Of a DNA stretch of 53,018 nt, positions 51,468 to 53,018 are shown piece after piece. The notes beneath the pieces are model-generated. The model had not been told where the DNA came from, made no database searches, and saw nothing but the letters and a program-made list of their open reading frames with translations. This DNA comes from an uncultured Alistipes sp. (GTDB lineage Bacteria > Bacteroidota > Bacteroidia > Bacteroidales > Rikenellaceae): NCBI GenBank assembly GCA_945494785.1, contig CALYVN010000004.1:1-53018 (forward strand), in the 5' to 3' direction. A program made the translations under genes and the position numbers. The first letter of the stretch is position 1. Every line of letters starts with the position of its first letter.

Positions 51468-52151
51468 CTATTTGTCGAACAGCGGCATGATGCACCTCTC
51501 TATGCGTTGAAAAATCTGTTCGGGCGAAGCCATGCCTCCATCGTCGTTGCTGCAATCGACGACCTTCAACTGCTCGTCCTCCTCTGCCGCTTCGAGATAG
51601 ACGCGGCGCACGCACTCCTGCAACGACAGCGAAGCCTCGTGAATGTCCGACCCGCCTTTCAAATAGTTGCGGTCGTCGCCTTCGCGCACGTCGGTAAGTT
51701 TCTTGACCGTAAATGCAAACGGTACGTCCAAGAAGAGCGAAACATCCGGACGAGGTATGCGGTTGTAGCCGTATTCCAAATGCAGAATCCAATCCTTCAA
51801 CCGTCTGCGTTCTCCGCCGTCGGCCAATTTTGCACACTGATAGCCGATGTTGGAATAGACATATCTGTCGGCAATGACCACCTTGTCCGCCGCAAGCCAT
51901 TCGCGAATTTTTGCAGCCATGTCGGCACGGTCGCCGGCATACAGCAGTGCGACGATATAGGGATTGACCTGTTCGAGCGAGCCGAGTTCGCCACGCAGAA
52001 AACGCGCTATCAAATCGCCGTAAATCGGTGCGTCGAAACGCGGAAAGTGAACATATTCCGTCTCTGTGCCGCGTTGTGCGAGCATATCGCGCAGCATTTT
52101 GATTTGAGTCGATTTGCCGGCTCCGTCCAACCCTTCGAGTACTATAAACAT
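51468..52151 (-). CDS. tmk: Thymidylate kinase
   Basis: 227-residue enzyme phosphorylating dTMP to dTDP. P-loop GLDGAGKST is at 7-15, the DR(Y/H) motif appears as ADRYVYSNIGYQ, and the substrate-side FPRFDAPIYG is present. It lies 12 bases below sufS and 1 base above the DoxX-like gene. Slightly longer than E. coli Tmk because of a C-terminal extension (EEDEQLKVVDCSNDDGG). Confidence 0.94.
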   Translation of the reverse strand: MFIVLEGLDGAGKSTQIKMLRDMLAQRGTETEYVHFPRFDAPIYGDLIARFLRGELGSLEQVNPYIVALLYAGDRADMAAKIREWLAADKVVIADRYVYSNIGYQCAKLADGGERRRLKDWILHLEYGYNRIPRPDVSLFLDVPFAFTVKKLTDVREGDDRNYLKGGSDIHEASLSLQECVRRVYLEAAEEDEQLKVVDCSNDDGGMASPEQIFQRIERCIMPLFDK

Positions 52152-52163
52152 AACGGTTCTGCT

Positions 52164-53018
52164 TTATCTCAACATTTTTACGGCGCGTGCCACGCCGTCG
52201 GCCAAAGCATCGGCTTCGGCTATCGTATTGTACAATCCGAACGATGCCCGACACATTCCGCTTATGCCGAATCGTGCCATGACAGGCTCGGCGCAGTGGT
52301 GTCCCGTGCGAATGGCGATACCCAATTTGTCGAGTATCAGTCCGATGTCGTAATGTCCCGCACCTGCCACATCGAAACCGAGAATCGGTGCCTTGTCATC
52401 GGTCGTGCCGTATATGCGCAAGCCCTCAATCTCCGACAATCGGCGTGCGGCATGTTCGTACACTCTGCGTTCGTGGTCGGCAACGGCATCGGCCGGCAGG
52501 GATTGGAGATATCTCACCGCCTCGCCAAGTCCTATTGCCCCGATGAAATTGGGTGTACCCGCTTCGAATTTGAGCGGCAACGGTGCGTATGTGGTCTTTG
52601 CGAACGTTACTTTGTCCACCATCTCTCCTCCACCCATAAACGGCGGCATAGCCTCCAATATTTTGCGCTTGCCGTACAATACGCCTATGCCTGTCGGAGC
52701 ATACAGTTTGTGTCCTGAAAAGGCGTAAAAGTCGCAATCCAATGCCGTTACATCCGTACCTCCGTGTACGATTCCCTGACAGCCATCGACCACCGCGATT
52801 GCACCTGCGGCATGCGCCGCATCGATTATTGTGCGCAGGTCGGGACGGGTGCCGAGCGTATTCGATGCCTGAGTTACGGCAACCACGCGCGTCCGATTGT
52901 CGATAAGCAAGGGCAGCAGTTCGGTCTGCAACCGACCGTCGTCGGCAACCGGCAACACTCTTATCTGCGCCCCTTTGCGTTCGGCGGCAAGTTGCCAGGG
53001 CACTATGTTCGAATGGTG
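52164..53018 (-). CDS. sufS: Cysteine desulfurase, SufS type (5' partial)
   Basis: Group II cysteine desulfurase that releases sulfur from cysteine for Fe-S cluster assembly. 284 residues are visible of a usual 400 or so; the frame runs off the window edge starting with HHSNIVPWQL, itself a family motif containing the PLP-stacking His, so the GTG-start form is not the real one. The PLP lysine is in FSGHKLYAPTGIGVLYG and the active cysteine in RTGHHCAEPVMARFG. IVVDGCQG-like AVVDGCQGIVHG carries the PLP aspartate. Other suf genes are expected beyond the window. Confidence 0.94.
   Translation of the reverse strand, partial: HHSNIVPWQLAAERKGAQIRVLPVADDGRLQTELLPLLIDNRTRVVAVTQASNTLGTRPDLRTIIDAAHAAGAIAVVDGCQGIVHGGTDVTALDCDFYAFSGHKLYAPTGIGVLYGKRKILEAMPPFMGGGEMVDKVTFAKTTYAPLPLKFEAGTPNFIGAIGLGEAVRYLQSLPADAVADHERRVYEHAARRLSEIEGLRIYGTTDDKAPILGFDVAGAGHYDIGLILDKLGIAIRTGHHCAEPVMARFGISGMCRASFGLYNTIAEADALADGVARAVKMLR

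Noticed and set aside
1..53018. Search by eye for CRISPR arrays, insertion sequences, integrases, conjugation genes and rRNA.
   Set aside because: No direct-repeat arrays, transposase motifs or rRNA segments were seen. The two tRNA genes show no adjacent integrase or duplicated tRNA 3' ends.

Overview
The window is a chromosomal segment of a member of the Bacteroidota, most likely order Bacteroidales and plausibly an Alistipes/Rikenellaceae-type gut anaerobe (inference). The evidence is a SusC/SusD pair, a lipidated TamA variant (TamL), a GldH-like lipoprotein, DUF4301 and DUF6549 proteins, a TatA/TatC system without TatB, a V-type ATPase operon containing a DUF2764 gene, and many promoters matching the Bacteroidetes pattern TTTG-N19-21-TAnnTTTG. 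I see no rRNA, insertion sequence, integrase or CRISPR array. Coding is dense and codon use looks uniform, so nothing looks recently acquired.

Layout. 1-3.85 kb (+): a MATE efflux pump cut by the window edge, then ricT, a gldH-like gene and trmB. 3.9-6.7 kb (-): a nucleoside-type MFS permease and a WecA/TagO-type glycan initiator, separated by tRNA-Gln on the other strand. 6.88-13.6 kb (+): a five-gene catabolic operon of LacI regulator, two tandem FAD-dependent oxidoreductases, a zinc alcohol dehydrogenase and a PfkB sugar kinase. A strong terminator ends it. 13.87-17.96 kb (+): glpABC. 18.1-19.1 kb (-): tatA-tatC. 19.2-26.7 kb (-): V-ATPase operon E-DUF2764-A-B-D-I-K. 27.1-28.5 kb (-): DUF4301. 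28.7-32.9 kb (+): murB-tilS-holA-aminotransferase-like. 32.9-36.8 kb (+): DUF6549, then coaD-lpxD-thioredoxin lipoprotein-ruvC. Then comes tRNA-Arg. 37.2-42.5 kb (-): susC-susD. 42.8-43.6 kb (-): alpha/beta hydrolase. 43.7-47.0 kb (+): dapF-tamL. 47.0-50.1 kb (-): a Spy-like protein, a LuxC-type acyl-CoA reductase and a FISUMP-type lipoprotein. 50.3-53.0 kb (-): a DoxX/MauE-type membrane protein, tmk and a truncated sufS.

How the genes work together. The LacI operon looks like a cytosolic route for an unidentified sugar, glycoside or polyol: flavin- and zinc-dependent oxidation followed by phosphorylation. It carries a perfect palindrome (TAAAACGTTTTA) inside the promoter as the likely operator. 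GlpABC would feed glycerol-3-phosphate electrons to quinone. The V-ATPase rotor protein keeps the residues that bind sodium in Enterococcus NtpK, so the enzyme is predicted to couple to Na+. Much of the rest serves the envelope (WecA, MurB, LpxD, DapF, TamL, Tat) and housekeeping. The points most worth a second look are the paired flavoenzyme operon and its operator, a nine-base G tract near the start of susC, the compact V-ATPase, a class IV aminotransferase-like protein that seems to lack its lysine, and a small intergenic hairpin repeat.
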